DNA of 64,000 nt from Chromatiaceae bacterium (GCA_024235255.1 JACKMT010000004.1:248001-312000); one strand, 5' to 3'; shown: positions 1 to 10,090, counted from the first letter of the stretch. A program made the numbers and translations. Notes: generated by a model from the sequence alone, not told the origin.

Positions 1-43
1 GCGAACAACAGCAACAGCAGTTCATAGCCCAGCGACAGCTCAC

Positions 44-850
44 TCAAGAAGCGATCCGCCTGCCATTACCGAACACAATCAGCTCACCCTCGGCGAACGG
101 CAGCCAGCGTTCATTGGTTAGTGGTACGCTGGCAACCAGCGCCACCTGCTGACGTTTTCCGTCAAGGGCCGAGCCGTCAGCATGCATCGTCGTTGCTTCC
201 GAAGCCAGGCTGCAATTGCGGCAGAGCCAGTGCAGTCCCGGTGGATGGAAACCCTCTCTGCCGGTTTGCGAGCGCTTATGGCCATGCGCAAAGAGATAAT
301 CGCCATCGGAATAGATGAAATTGGCCGGCCCCAGCGGGCGTATCTTTTGCGCGAATGCGGCAACAACGGCGTATCGCAGCTCGAGGTCCGGCGGTTCCGC
401 TGCGAGCCATATCTCCTGCAAGCCCTGCAGCAGATGGCAAAATGCCAGCTCTGAATCGGTCTCGCCGACCGGTCGATAGTGCCCCATTCCAAACCCCGGC
501 AGCCGGTGAATATCGAGCAAATCCCCGTTGTGCGCGAACAGGTGCATAGATCCTCCGAGCTCGCGGCAGAACGGCTGCGTATTGCGCAGACCGACCGGCC
601 CGCTGGTAGCCAGGCGCAGATGGGAGACGATGATCTTACTGCGGTAAGCGTGATGGCGCAGAAACTCCAGGCAGGGGCTGGTGGCAGCCGCATCGGTCTC
701 GCGGATCAATCGGAGATCGTTTTGTTCATAAAAAGCGATGCCCCAGCCGTCCTTATTAGGTCCGGAGAGGCCGCCGTGGCGTTTGAATTCGTCCAGCGAG
801 AACGAGACATCCGCTGGGTACTCGCTGGCGAGTGAGAAGAGTTCACACAT
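44..850 (-). CDS. Class II glutamine amidotransferase, YafJ-like
   Basis: A 268-residue protein of the YafJ/class II glutamine amidotransferase family (Ntn hydrolase fold). It starts Met-Cys-Glu-Leu, so Cys2 becomes the N-terminal nucleophile after Met removal, which fixes the start although the Shine-Dalgarno signal is weak. Further family marks are GPNKDGWGIAFYE near residue 30, HLRLATSG near 77, NTQPF near 90 and the HNGD loop near 107. The family is predicted to hydrolyse glutamine, but the acceptor is unknown and no synthase domain is fused. It lies 65 bases downstream of the SUMF1-like gene on the same strand and may be co-transcribed with it. Confidence 0.88.
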   Translation of the reverse strand: MCELFSLASEYPADVSFSLDEFKRHGGLSGPNKDGWGIAFYEQNDLRLIRETDAAATSPCLEFLRHHAYRSKIIVSHLRLATSGPVGLRNTQPFCRELGGSMHLFAHNGDLLDIHRLPGFGMGHYRPVGETDSELAFCHLLQGLQEIWLAAEPPDLELRYAVVAAFAQKIRPLGPANFIYSDGDYLFAHGHKRSQTGREGFHPPGLHWLCRNCSLASEATTMHADGSALDGKRQQVALVASVPLTNERWLPFAEGELIVFGNGRRIAS

Positions 851-915
851 GATCGTTGCGGAAGTGTACCGCGCTTTGCCGGTCAGATTGAAGCTTTGTG
901 CGATGTTGGTCTGGG

Positions 916-2448
916 TTAGCGCAGGCTGTCGCGGCCCATATTCAGCTCCCGCACGACACGAAAACCGGTGTCGTCGCTGCGCCTGGACTGAAAATTACGC
1001 CAGCGGTTTGCCGATCGAATCTCTGTCGGCGGGAAGCTCCAGGCACCGCCGCGGATCACCCGCACCCCGCAGCCCGGTTTATCCAGCGCGCTGCCATCTG
1101 CGGGTGCAGCGCTGAAACTGTCGTTCCAGCAGTCCGCCACCCATTCGAACACATTGCCCGCGGTATCGTGCAGCCCGAATGGGTTGGGGTCGAAGCTTCC
1201 CACCGGGCTGCTCTTCTCACCATCCCACAAACCTTTACACTCCGCGCAGTTGGCATTTCCCTCGCTCACCTGGTCGCCCCACCAGAAGCGTGTTGCGGTG
1301 CCGCCCCTGGCGGCGTATTCCCACTCGGCGTCGGTCGGCAGGCGGTAACGCTCGCCGGTCTGTTGGCTGAGCCACTCGGTGAACGCGTTGGCGTTCTCCC
1401 AAGAGACGTTGATAACCGGGCGCCGGCTCCGTCCCCACCCCTGATCGTCGGGCAGTTCGTGCCGCGTGCTTCTGCTGAACCTGTCGTACTCGTCAAACGT
1501 GACCTCGTACATACCGATGGCAAAGGGCTTCAGCTTGACAATTTGCGGATTTTGTTCGTCGCTGTCGCCGTCCCCCTGCAGATCTCCGCGGCGGAATTCG
1601 CCGCCGCGCAGCGCAACCATCTCGGGGCCGGCCGATCCATCGCGCATCCGGTCGCTGAAATAGTCCGCGGGGGGCAGACGCGAACGGTAGTTAAAGCGGG
1701 GGCTGCTCTCTTGCTGATGGTTGACCTGAAAGGCGACACTGCCGATAACCCCCACCGGCAGTTCCAGCCTATTGCCAAAACGGTCGATCAGCTCAATTTT
1801 CCGGGTCATCAACTCTCCCCGGATCGAGTCGCCGCTGTTCAGTTTGATCCGGACGGTGGCAGTCGACCCATCCTCAGGCTGATTGATGTCCATCAGATGG
1901 ATGTCGCCACGCCCGATCAATGCGACACCGTCGGCGCTTTTCAACATAATATCCCGGGTGGAGATTCTGGCGCCGAACAGATCGCCGTAAACCGTGCCAA
2001 CCGTGTCGGGCACCGGGTAGCGTTTAGCCCGGTTTCTTCTCGGGGCAATGACAATATCTGCTATCGCACTGCGTTCCAGCGGCAGCAGCGTGTCCAGTAT
2101 CCGGACCATGGTGAGTTCACGGTTGATCAGCTCCCCTTGAAAAATATCGCCGAACCGACTGGTCACCCGGCCCGCTGAGTTGTGTTCGCCGAGCTCAATC
2201 CGGGCCGCCAGCGCCTTGGGCAGTTCGATTTCACCATAGTGTGTCTGCACACGCAGCAGTTTGTCGACGATCGTGCCGTTGTGGATATCGCCGTTGCGCA
2301 TGGTAACGACATCGGGATCGGCATCTTGTCCGGCAGGAACAGCGGCGGCAAATCCGAGCCAGAGTACGCCTAACAAGAAGATAAACCAGGCAGGTTTACC
2401 GGCATTTTCTGCCCACTGTCTGCTTCTTAGCATAAACATGAGTGACAT
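916..2448 (-). CDS. Exported SUMF1/FGE-fold protein with N-terminal repeats
   Basis: About 510 residues from the ATG at 2448, which is preceded by GGCGGA and followed by a hydrophobic signal segment (FIFLLGVLWLGFAAAVPA). An open frame extends 40 residues upstream but looks non-coding. The N-terminal half carries four related segments around a G-D-x-x-x-G core (for example RNGDIHNGTI, RFGDIFQGEL, NSGDSIRGEL), resembling small beta repeats. The C-terminal ~240 residues are a formylglycine-generating-enzyme-like (SUMF1) domain: EMVALRGGEFRRGD, RLPTDAEWEYAARGG, GLHDTAGNVFEWVADCW and VIRGGAWSF. The CxxxYC active-site cysteines of true FGE are missing (the place reads SFPPTEIRSANRWR), so a C-type-lectin-like binding or structural role is likelier than sulfatase activation. 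Confidence 0.85.
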   Translation of the reverse strand: MSLMFMLRSRQWAENAGKPAWFIFLLGVLWLGFAAAVPAGQDADPDVVTMRNGDIHNGTIVDKLLRVQTHYGEIELPKALAARIELGEHNSAGRVTSRFGDIFQGELINRELTMVRILDTLLPLERSAIADIVIAPRRNRAKRYPVPDTVGTVYGDLFGARISTRDIMLKSADGVALIGRGDIHLMDINQPEDGSTATVRIKLNSGDSIRGELMTRKIELIDRFGNRLELPVGVIGSVAFQVNHQQESSPRFNYRSRLPPADYFSDRMRDGSAGPEMVALRGGEFRRGDLQGDGDSDEQNPQIVKLKPFAIGMYEVTFDEYDRFSRSTRHELPDDQGWGRSRRPVINVSWENANAFTEWLSQQTGERYRLPTDAEWEYAARGGTATRFWWGDQVSEGNANCAECKGLWDGEKSSPVGSFDPNPFGLHDTAGNVFEWVADCWNDSFSAAPADGSALDKPGCGVRVIRGGAWSFPPTEIRSANRWRNFQSRRSDDTGFRVVRELNMGRDSLR

Positions 2449-2793
2449 ATTTTCCGCCGATTGGTATGACGTTGGGTTAGGGAGGAGCGGAGTAAAGTTA
2501 CGGCAATATTGGGGTAATTTGAATGAGATTGATAGTTGCCAACCCGGTTGCCGACCGGCTGCCTGCAATCTGAGTCATCCTCTATGAACTGCCTGCAGTG
2601 GGCTTATTTCCTTTGCTTCACGATTTATCCGTAATTTACAGCCGCAGTACTGAACGCAATCATCGCGCGGCAGAGATACAGGTCCCGCGCCGGGAGCCAA
2701 GCGTCGTGATTTGAACTGCCCCGACTTCAGGTACGCGGATTCTGCTGCAGAGTTACCGATAGAGCGACATCGAAGAGTAAACAGGCAGTAAAA

Positions 2794-2811
2794 AGCCGCC
2801 CGAAGGCGGCT
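2794..2811 (-). terminator. Rho-independent terminator of the cytochrome c gene
   Basis: AGCCGCC-CGAA-GGCGGCT forms a perfect 7-bp GC-rich stem with a tetraloop. On the minus strand it is followed by a run of five T. It lies 20 bases past the stop codon of the diheme cytochrome gene and is the cleanest intrinsic terminator in the window. Confidence 0.85.
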
Positions 2812-2830
2812 GTGAAGGAGCGGGTAACAA

Positions 2831-3445
2831 TTACTGCTGGCTGACGTAGTACTCGACCAGCGCTTTGATTTCGCCATCGTCGAGCTTCTCGAACTTCTTC
2901 ATCATCTTTTTTGGTGCATCGCGCTTACCACTTTGGAGGTCGCTCATCTGACTTTCCAGGTAGGCGCGCCACTGGCCGGAGAGGATGGCCGCGTCGTCCG
3001 CAGCGTTTGTACCGCCTTCGGAGTGGCATTTCTCGCAGCTTTTATCATGAACCTTGGCACCCTGCTTGACCAGCGCAGCATCGAAATCCTGTTTGTGCGC
3101 GACAAACTTCTGTCCGGCATAGTGCTTGGCCAGCGCTTTGATGTCCGCTTCGCTGAGCTCTTCGGCCTCCTTGTTCATGTCGGTCTCTTCCCCATCATCT
3201 TCCTTGTACTTCTGGCCCTTGCGATCGCCCGTTTTGTATTGGTTGAGGGTATCCTCGATCGTGACTGCCGAAAAACCAGCGATGCTGGGGACATCCTTGT
3301 GCTCTGTGCTGTTGCCGCCTTTGCCATGGCATTCGTCACACTCCTCGGCCAGTTCATCGACGCCGGCAACCGCGGCCAATGGCGCCACCACCAGCATCAG
3401 AGCGCTCATGACAGTACCAAAAACATCCAACTTGCTAAATTTCAT
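2831..3445 (-). CDS. Diheme c-type cytochrome (c4/c553-like)
   Basis: A 204-residue periplasmic electron carrier. It has a signal peptide (MSALMLVVAPLAAVAG), then two cytochrome c domains with heme-binding CDECH (near residue 36) and CEKCH (near 138). Candidate axial methionines are in TDMNKE and PKKMMKKF. The two-domain layout and length match the cytochrome c4 family, which passes electrons to terminal oxidases or other redox enzymes; the lysine/glutamate-rich linker between domains is unusual in composition. The start is supported by GGGAGGA upstream. It is a single-gene unit closed by the terminator at 2794-2811; no oxidase or dehydrogenase gene is adjacent, so the partner is unknown. Confidence 0.88.
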   Translation of the reverse strand: MKFSKLDVFGTVMSALMLVVAPLAAVAGVDELAEECDECHGKGGNSTEHKDVPSIAGFSAVTIEDTLNQYKTGDRKGQKYKEDDGEETDMNKEAEELSEADIKALAKHYAGQKFVAHKQDFDAALVKQGAKVHDKSCEKCHSEGGTNAADDAAILSGQWRAYLESQMSDLQSGKRDAPKKMMKKFEKLDDGEIKALVEYYVSQQ

Positions 3446-3681
3446 ACTGCTGTTCCTCCCGTTTTTTTTACCGGTCTTGATTCCGCATTCGGAGAGCTGA
3501 CACTAACATACCCTGCGACAGGCATGGTATCGAAGTAGTCTATGCCGAGCACCTCTGCGCCGGATATAGAGTATGACGCCCCCTTCCTTTTGCGTGCCGC
3601 ATACTATCCCTGACAGAGGGAAGTTGACAACCGATATTACAAGCTGTTTCTAAAATTGGTGGACAACGCTTACCAGCGGGA

Positions 3682-5085
3682 TCAGGCTCCGGAGAGATCC
3701 AACAACGCAGACGCGATGAGAAAGTAGTTGAGCACGCCGAATACGTCGATGGCGGTGGTCACGAACGGGCCGGTGGCGATGGCCGGATCAGTACCGATGC
3801 GCTGAAAAAGCATCGGCAATGCGACGGCCAGCAGCGCAGCGCCGGTCATGTTGCCGAAGATCGTGAGGCTCACCACGCCCGCCAGGCTCAGATCACCAAA
3901 CATAAACCAGCCGTAGATACCCAGACCGGCACCATAAATCAACCCCAGCATGAGTCCCACCCGGAGTTCCTTCTGCAGAACGCTCCAGACATCGCGCAGA
4001 TCGAGCGACCCGGTCGCCAGTCCGCGCACAGTTACCGTCGCGGTCTGCACGCCCACGTTTCCAGCCATGCCCATGATTACGGGAAGGAAGGCGCCGAGTG
4101 CGATAACCTCCATCAGCACCCCTTCGAATAGGCGAATAATCCCGGTTGCTGCCAAACCTCCGATAAATGCCGCCAGCAGCCAGGGGAGGCGGATCCAGGC
4201 AACGCGGAACGCGGAATGGGTGAGGATCTCCGACTTGTCCGTGCCGGCCATGCGCAGCATGTCCTCGGTTGTTTCGCTCTCCAGTACGTCGAACACATCG
4301 TCCACGGTTACCATCCCCACAAGGCAGCCGGAGGCATCCACCACCGGTATGGCCAGCAGGCGGTACTTATCCACCAGCTGCGCCACGATCTCGCGATCGG
4401 CATCGGTGGTCACCGAAATGATGCGGCTGTTCATCACCTCACGCAGCGGGGTCTTGGGCTTGGCGAGCAACAGCTGCCGAATGGAGATCACCCCCATCAA
4501 TTTGTGGTCAGTACCGGTGACGTACAGGTAGTAGACCATCTCGACTTCGGCGTGCTCGCGCACCGCGCGGATCGCTTCATCCACCGTCGTCTCCTCCGTT
4601 AGATCGAAGAAGTCCGTGGTCATTATACCGCCCGCCGTGTCGGGTGCGTGCTTGAGCAGGGCTTCGACCTCTTTCTGACTCACCTTTTCCAGCTCGGAGA
4701 GGAGAAGTTCTGCGCGTTCCGGTTCAAGCTCGCGGATCAGCAGCGTTCGCTTGTCAGGCGGCAGCTTTTCCAACACCGTGATCAACTGGCTGTCAGGCGT
4801 CTCTGCCAGAATTCGCCGCTGTACCCGGTCGTTGACCTGGGTGAGCACGTCAGTGGCAAAAGTCGTATCCGGAATGGCATGAAAGATAGCGGCAACATGC
4901 TCTTCCGGAATGATCGAAAGTACACTCGCAATATCTGCCGGATACACCTTGGAGATGATCTTCTCCAGGGAACGTCTTGCGTTGCGCGAATAGAGCCGCT
5001 CGACGGTTTCCGCAAGCTTGCGCAACTTGGCGCCGGTGTTTCCGGCAGGGTGGGAAGAGTGACTTGCACTGGTATCGATAAACAT
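3682..5085 (-). CDS. mgtE: Magnesium transporter MgtE
   Basis: A 467-residue inner-membrane Mg2+ channel/transporter. The ATG at 5085 is chosen over one nine codons upstream because GGGAGG sits five bases before it. Domains in order: cytosolic MgtE N superhelical domain (about 30-140, with AETPDSQLITVLEKLPPDKR), a pair of CBS domains (about 145-270, including GIMTTDFF and GMVTVDDVFDVLE), then five hydrophobic segments from about 290, with the pore-type stretch MGMAGNVGVQTATVTVRGLATG. All are hallmarks of MgtE, whose N and CBS domains close the pore at high Mg2+. It stands alone; no M-box-like leader was recognised. Confidence 0.93.
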   Translation of the reverse strand: MFIDTSASHSSHPAGNTGAKLRKLAETVERLYSRNARRSLEKIISKVYPADIASVLSIIPEEHVAAIFHAIPDTTFATDVLTQVNDRVQRRILAETPDSQLITVLEKLPPDKRTLLIRELEPERAELLLSELEKVSQKEVEALLKHAPDTAGGIMTTDFFDLTEETTVDEAIRAVREHAEVEMVYYLYVTGTDHKLMGVISIRQLLLAKPKTPLREVMNSRIISVTTDADREIVAQLVDKYRLLAIPVVDASGCLVGMVTVDDVFDVLESETTEDMLRMAGTDKSEILTHSAFRVAWIRLPWLLAAFIGGLAATGIIRLFEGVLMEVIALGAFLPVIMGMAGNVGVQTATVTVRGLATGSLDLRDVWSVLQKELRVGLMLGLIYGAGLGIYGWFMFGDLSLAGVVSLTIFGNMTGAALLAVALPMLFQRIGTDPAIATGPFVTTAIDVFGVLNYFLIASALLDLSGA

Positions 5086-5429
5086 TTGTCCTCCCAAGGT
5101 GCTCCCTCGCACCGTGATAGCATTTGGAGGGTAATACGTGCTTTAACTTACATGCAGGATGGTAGCGGTAAGTTTGAGCGCATTCGTAGGAGAGTACGGG
5201 CCGGCTTGAATCTTATGATGTCACGCCATCCAGATGCCTCCGGTTCGCGATATCGCAGCGGCACGGAAACTGAAGAGATCGAAATTCCTTGAGAGACCGA
5301 ACAGGGGCGTTTTAATGCGGAGCTATGCTATTTTTTTGCGTGGGTCGTGTCAATCGATTAAAATTGACGGAGATTTTTGCAACTGCTCTCCAGTTATCAG
5401 GCCGACATCTGTCAGGTGATCTGGGACAG
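5086..5429. other. Intergenic region between mgtE and the decarboxylase gene
   Basis: 344 bases with no convincing gene. It contains a short perfect dyad, GTCAAT-(8 bases)-ATTGAC, near 5347-5366, next to an AT-rich stretch. No Rho-independent terminator was found for the decarboxylase gene that ends here. Confidence 0.4.
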
Positions 5430-6851
5430 TCACTGCCCTCTTTCGGCTTCACGCAACCTGTTTGCCAGCGCCTCCACTTCGTTCATACCCGACATTGGAT
5501 GCATAAAAACCAGGCGCAGGTACCAGCGTCCATTCAACTGTGTGGTGGAAAGGTAAAAAGTGCCGTCAGCGATCATCTGATCGCGCATGCGCAGGTGCTC
5601 TTCGTTCCAATCCCGATAGGCGAAACAGAGGATGTTGCTCTGTGGCGCTACGGGGCAGGAGAAGTCGGGCTGTGACTCAAAGTAGCGGTACGCCTCCAGA
5701 GCGCGATCGGATTGCCGGTCCACATAGTCCGCCAGCCCGCGCTCACCGAGTGCACCCAGCACCATAAAGAGCCGCAATCCCAAAGCCGCCTTGGTGCACT
5801 CCACGGTGCGGTGGATCAGATCCACGCCCGGCTGTCGCTTGGCGTGAAACAGATAACTTGCCTCCTGGTGAAACGCCCCTTCCAGGTCGCGGTGATCGCG
5901 CACCAGCACAGCGGCGCAAAGCGGCGCTGTGCGCAGCATCTTGTGGGCGTCCCAGATCAGCGAATCGGCCAATTCGATCCCGGCCAGCAGCGCACGCCGC
6001 CGGCGTGAGAGCAGCGCGCTGGCGCCGTGTGCGCCGTCGACGTGCAGCCAGATACCGTGCTCGCGGCAAAAAGCGGCGATCTCGCGCAGCGGGTCATAGC
6101 GTCCCACCGCGGTGCTGCAGCCATTGGCTACCAGGGCCATCGGCCGCCTTCCATCAGCGCAGAGGCGCTGCAGCACGGCGGGGAGCCGATCCGGTCTCAC
6201 CACGCCTGCTGCGTCCACCTCCAGCGGATAGAGCGCGCGTTGCCCGAGGCCAAGAATTCCGGCAGCCCGGGCAATGGAGTAGTGCGCTTGTGCCGGCGCA
6301 AGTATCGCCAGATCGTCAGGCACACCCGTTTCCCACACGTCGGGGGCGATCCGCGTGCGGGCGGCAATCAACGCGGTGAGATTTGCCAGTGAACCGCCAT
6401 GGGTCAGCACGCCGCCACCGTGACTTCCAGGAATTCCCTCTCCCGGCACCGGTGGCATCGGTACCCAACCCGCTTTCTCCAGCATCCAGTTGACGATGAA
6501 GTACTCGATGGCTGCCGCCGCAGGACCCATTTCGTAGATCGCCATCGGGTTGTTGGTAAATCCGTCCACCATCGCCGCCAACGATCCCGCGTAGTGCGGC
6601 ACGGCGACCTGGTGGGCGAAATAGGCGGGATGGTGCAGCCGGGTCGTCGCACCCAGATAGCGATGGAGAAACGCTTCCAGCGCCGCTCCGGTAAGTCCGC
6701 CGTTTGCGACGAAGGGATCGAGATCGAGATGCGCGATCAGCTCGGCCAACCTGGGTAGTTGTAGAACCGGCTGCTGTTTTTCCCGTGACTCTTCGTGGTA
6801 CTGCTCCAGCAGTCGAACCAGAATTCCGGCATCCTGTTTGAAATCCACCAT
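5430..6851 (-). CDS. PLP-dependent group II decarboxylase
   Basis: A 473-residue pyridoxal-phosphate enzyme of the group II decarboxylase family (diaminobutyrate, glutamate and aromatic amino acid decarboxylases). Visible marks: HPAYFAHQVAVPHYAG near 74-89, THGGSLANLTAL near 150, the PLP-stacking His190 in QAHYS, Asp272 in HVDGAHG, and the Schiff-base Lys304 in IWDAHKML. The ending RLVFMHP near the C terminus is also typical. The substrate cannot be told from the sequence; the overall look is closest to the L-2,4-diaminobutyrate decarboxylase-like branch. It is a monocistronic unit between intergenic gaps of about 340 and 285 bases. Confidence 0.87.
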   Translation of the reverse strand: MVDFKQDAGILVRLLEQYHEESREKQQPVLQLPRLAELIAHLDLDPFVANGGLTGAALEAFLHRYLGATTRLHHPAYFAHQVAVPHYAGSLAAMVDGFTNNPMAIYEMGPAAAAIEYFIVNWMLEKAGWVPMPPVPGEGIPGSHGGGVLTHGGSLANLTALIAARTRIAPDVWETGVPDDLAILAPAQAHYSIARAAGILGLGQRALYPLEVDAAGVVRPDRLPAVLQRLCADGRRPMALVANGCSTAVGRYDPLREIAAFCREHGIWLHVDGAHGASALLSRRRRALLAGIELADSLIWDAHKMLRTAPLCAAVLVRDHRDLEGAFHQEASYLFHAKRQPGVDLIHRTVECTKAALGLRLFMVLGALGERGLADYVDRQSDRALEAYRYFESQPDFSCPVAPQSNILCFAYRDWNEEHLRMRDQMIADGTFYLSTTQLNGRWYLRLVFMHPMSGMNEVEALANRLREAERGQ

Positions 6852-7136
6852 TTGTCTCCTGCAGAGGATACTCAGCTCAAACGCTCACACTGTTATGTTA
6901 CAACGTAAACCGGATCGGAAAGGTGCCGGATCGATCCTCTATTCGATCGACCACGCAATAGAGATACACTCTCTACCAAAGCGCAGCTCTACCAGTTGCC
7001 GGTAAATATACCGTGATTGTTGAACAAATCCGCCGACAGTCAGCCGGGTTGAGCTGCGCTAACCCGATCCACGAAAGCGCTGTTGAGTTTCAGATGGCTT
7101 CTTCTATGCGTTTGTCGATCGTCGTCAGGCAGTGTG

Positions 7137-9704
7137 TTACCTGATTGGCTCAGGATCCTGGTCCGCAAGCACCGCAGCGACCATGGCGGATAAGCTGGCG
7201 ACATCGTAAGGCTTGGAAATCGCTGCGCGGAAGCCGAAGCTGTGGTGATAGGCCATCACTGGATCGTTGGAGTAACCGCTGGCGACGATAATCCGGGCGC
7301 CAGGATCTCGCTTCAGTAGCGACTCGGCCGTCTCCTTGCCGCCCATGCCGCCGCGAATGGTGAGATCCAGAATCACCAGATCGAAGGGGTCGCCGGCTTG
7401 CGCTGCGCTTGCATGCAGCGCCAGTGCCTGATCGCCCCCTGCTGCAGTCACAACCTGATAACCTGCCAGCGTGAGCATCTCGGTTGCCAGTTCGCGCATC
7501 ATCTCATCGTCATCCATGACCAGGATTTTACTCCCGGCCTTACTGGGCACGGGTGTGATCTGTTCTACACGCGGCGGCGGCTGGCGGGTGGTAGCAGGCA
7601 GATCGATGGTAAAGGTGGCGCCTTCTCCCGGCGTGGAGACCACCGAGATGTGGCCGTTGTGGCGGGCGATGATCGAATGCGTGATCGCCAGTCCGAGACC
7701 GCTGCCATCCTGTTTGGTGGTGAAGTAGGGGTCGAAAATCCGCTGGCAAAGTTCGGCGGGAATGCCGACGCCCTGATCGCTGATCCGCACTTTGACATAC
7801 TTCCCTGCGGTGAGGAGCGCGCTGGTGACTGCCTGGGTATGATTCTCGCCGGTAATGTTGATGGTCCCGCCGGCGGGCATTGCTTGCGCGGCGTTGATGA
7901 CCAGATTCTGGATTACCTGGCTTATCTGTCCCTGATCTATCTCCGCCGACCACAGGTCCTTGGCGAAGTGGTAGTTGCAATGTACTTTACCGCCGCGCAG
8001 CACGAAATCGGCGGAGTCCTGGATTACTGCTGCGACTGAGGCGATCTGTTTGACCGGCTCGCCGCCTTTGGAGAAGGTGAGCAGCTGCTGTGTGAGGTCG
8101 CGCGCCCGGTTGGCGGCTTTCTCGACATCCTGCAGCCGGCTGCGCTGGCTATCGCTGGCTGCATCGTCGAGCAGTGCGAGGCTGGTGTAGCCCAGAATCG
8201 ATGCCAGAATATTGTTGAAATCATGGGCGATGCCGCCGGCCAGCACGCCAAGCGATTCGAGTTTGCGCACCTTGAGCAACTCCTCTTCGGTGCGTCTGTG
8301 TGCAGTCACGTCGCGGAACACCAGGATAACCCCGAGCGTGTCACCTTTGGCATCGCGAATCGGCGCACAGCTGTCGGCAATGCTGCGCCTGGTTTTGTCT
8401 TTAGCGATCAGCGCAGTGTGGCTGGCCAGCGCCTCGATTTGATTCGACTTCAGGACCCGCGCCAGTGGGTTTTCGCGGCGTTTGCCGGTGCGTTCGTCCT
8501 CGATCTGGAATATCCGCCCCAATGGCTGGCCGATTGCATCCTCCCGCTGCCAGCCGGTCAGCTTCTCGGCAACTCGGTTCAGCAGCAGGACTGCGCCGTC
8601 GATATCGGTTGCAATGACCGCATCGCCAATGCTTGCCAGTGTCACCGCCAGCCGCTCTTTTTCGGCCGCCAGCGCTTCGTTCGAGCTCCGCAGCTCGCGG
8701 GTTTTGCGCCTGACCTCGACGCGGGAATAGACCAGCATGGCGATGAACACGATCAACACCAGGGCTGTGGCCTGCAGCGTGCTACGAAACCATGCGGGCA
8801 GCACTTCGACCCGCTGTTCAGCGATGCTGGACTCGAAATAGTGCGCCAACAGCCGGAAATAGGGTGAGTTGTTGTCGTTTTTCTGAGTTTTGAGATGAGC
8901 GTCGATGCGCTCCCGAAGATATCCGGTCGAGGGACCGTCCATGGGGAATGCAAAGCGTATCGAGAGGGGCTGGAATATGATCGACGTGGCTTTAACCGCA
9001 TATTTGTCGGCATTGAGGTCGCCGAAATTCCGGTTGGTGATACCGGCGTCGACGTAGCCCTCTGCAATGGCCGCGAACACCTCGCTGTAGTCATTCAACT
9101 CGATAAAGGTCACCTCGATTTCGAAGTCACGCGCTAACTCTCGGAGTCCGCCGGCGCCTTCCAGATTGACGCTCGCCTCGAGGGCGGCTATCCGCTTTCC
9201 CTGCAGATCCCGGATCGTATGGATCGTCTCATTGTCCTTCTGGATATAGAGCCGCGTCCAGCCGGAGAGCACCGATTGTTCGGAAAAGCGGTAGAGTTTT
9301 GCCCGCTCGTCGGTGAAGGCGACATCGGGCATCAACTCGATGGCACCCTCCCGCAAACGGCGCAGTCCGTCGGTCCAGGTGCCCGGGAGATACTCGACCT
9401 GCCAGCCCTCTTTTGCGGCGATATCGGCCAGCAGATCGGGCCAGAAGCCCGTCACCCTGCCGTCTGCGCCGAGTGCGATTTTGGGGGGATTGTCGTAGGC
9501 GCCGACCCGCACCACACGCTCCTGGGCATTGAGTCCGGTCGTGAGCGTCAGCAGCACGAGCATCAGCAGCGCGGCACCGGCCGGGCAATATGCCGGTACA
9601 AGAAGGCACCGCCGAATGCGGGGGAGAAGTTTAATCGGTGAATGGGACAGCGCTTCAGTTCGGCAGATCAAGCCCGCAATATTGCTGGAAATTAGTCCAC
9701 GCAC
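7137..9704 (-). CDS. BvgS-like hybrid sensor histidine kinase with periplasmic binding domain
   Basis: About 855 residues; the first 30-40 may be untranslated because a signal-anchor (AALLMLVLLTLTTGLNA) starts near residue 44. Order: periplasmic SBP_bac_3 domain (about 65-290, RVGAYDNPPKIAL, AIELMPDVAFTDERA), transmembrane helix (about 310-330), PAS domain (about 355-470, LASIGDAVIATDIDG), HisKA with phospho-acceptor His in GGIAHDFNNILASILGY, HATPase (NLVINAAQAMP, GSGLGLAITHSII), and a C-terminal receiver (KILVMDDDE, phospho-acceptor Asp in VILDLTI). The solute-binding sensor suggests detection of an amino acid or similar small molecule. No separate response regulator with a DNA-binding domain lies next to it. 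Confidence 0.9.
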   Translation of the reverse strand: MRGLISSNIAGLICRTEALSHSPIKLLPRIRRCLLVPAYCPAGAALLMLVLLTLTTGLNAQERVVRVGAYDNPPKIALGADGRVTGFWPDLLADIAAKEGWQVEYLPGTWTDGLRRLREGAIELMPDVAFTDERAKLYRFSEQSVLSGWTRLYIQKDNETIHTIRDLQGKRIAALEASVNLEGAGGLRELARDFEIEVTFIELNDYSEVFAAIAEGYVDAGITNRNFGDLNADKYAVKATSIIFQPLSIRFAFPMDGPSTGYLRERIDAHLKTQKNDNNSPYFRLLAHYFESSIAEQRVEVLPAWFRSTLQATALVLIVFIAMLVYSRVEVRRKTRELRSSNEALAAEKERLAVTLASIGDAVIATDIDGAVLLLNRVAEKLTGWQREDAIGQPLGRIFQIEDERTGKRRENPLARVLKSNQIEALASHTALIAKDKTRRSIADSCAPIRDAKGDTLGVILVFRDVTAHRRTEEELLKVRKLESLGVLAGGIAHDFNNILASILGYTSLALLDDAASDSQRSRLQDVEKAANRARDLTQQLLTFSKGGEPVKQIASVAAVIQDSADFVLRGGKVHCNYHFAKDLWSAEIDQGQISQVIQNLVINAAQAMPAGGTINITGENHTQAVTSALLTAGKYVKVRISDQGVGIPAELCQRIFDPYFTTKQDGSGLGLAITHSIIARHNGHISVVSTPGEGATFTIDLPATTRQPPPRVEQITPVPSKAGSKILVMDDDEMMRELATEMLTLAGYQVVTAAGGDQALALHASAAQAGDPFDLVILDLTIRGGMGGKETAESLLKRDPGARIIVASGYSNDPVMAYHHSFGFRAAISKPYDVASLSAMVAAVLADQDPEPIR

Positions 9705-10090
9705 GCATCGTTCCCTCTGCTATCGATTGCGATTGCTTGAATCAGAAATACCCTGCCGTGTGCGGCGCGAGCAAAACCATAGGGTTTTCAAAGGAGAGAT
9801 ACCCAGCGCTCCCCTATAGTCGTCAGCAAGGCTTAATGCCTCGTTGACGATCTAACCCGGCATAAAAATGGCCTGATCAGTTCGTCAATTCAGTTGGAGA
9901 TTGTAAACTAAGCCCCAATACTCAAGCTTAGTCGTCAATCCCTTACTTTGGGTAATGTAGCTGATTTCCGATTAAAGTGGAATTTGGCCGCCGGGCACCG
10001 CAATATCCTTGGACAAGGTTTTTTCGTTTTGGAAGAATGCCAGAAGAAGACCTCTTGCGAGGAGTGGATAGACGTTTTTAAGGAGCTACG
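9705..10090. other. Intergenic region upstream of the DUF1015 gene
   Basis: 386 bases between divergent genes, presumably holding both promoters. At 9820-9850 an imperfect 13-bp stem-loop (TCGTCAGCAAGGC / GCCTCGTTGACGA, two mismatches) is visible without a T-tract. At 9902-9916 lies TGTAAACTAAGCCCC, which recurs exactly at 21134-21148 upstream of ndk. Confidence 0.5.

Noticed and set aside
898..2178. Long plus-strand open frame of 426 codons
   Set aside because: It is antisense to the SUMF1-like gene, has no recognisable motif, and the minus-strand frame has clear family signatures.
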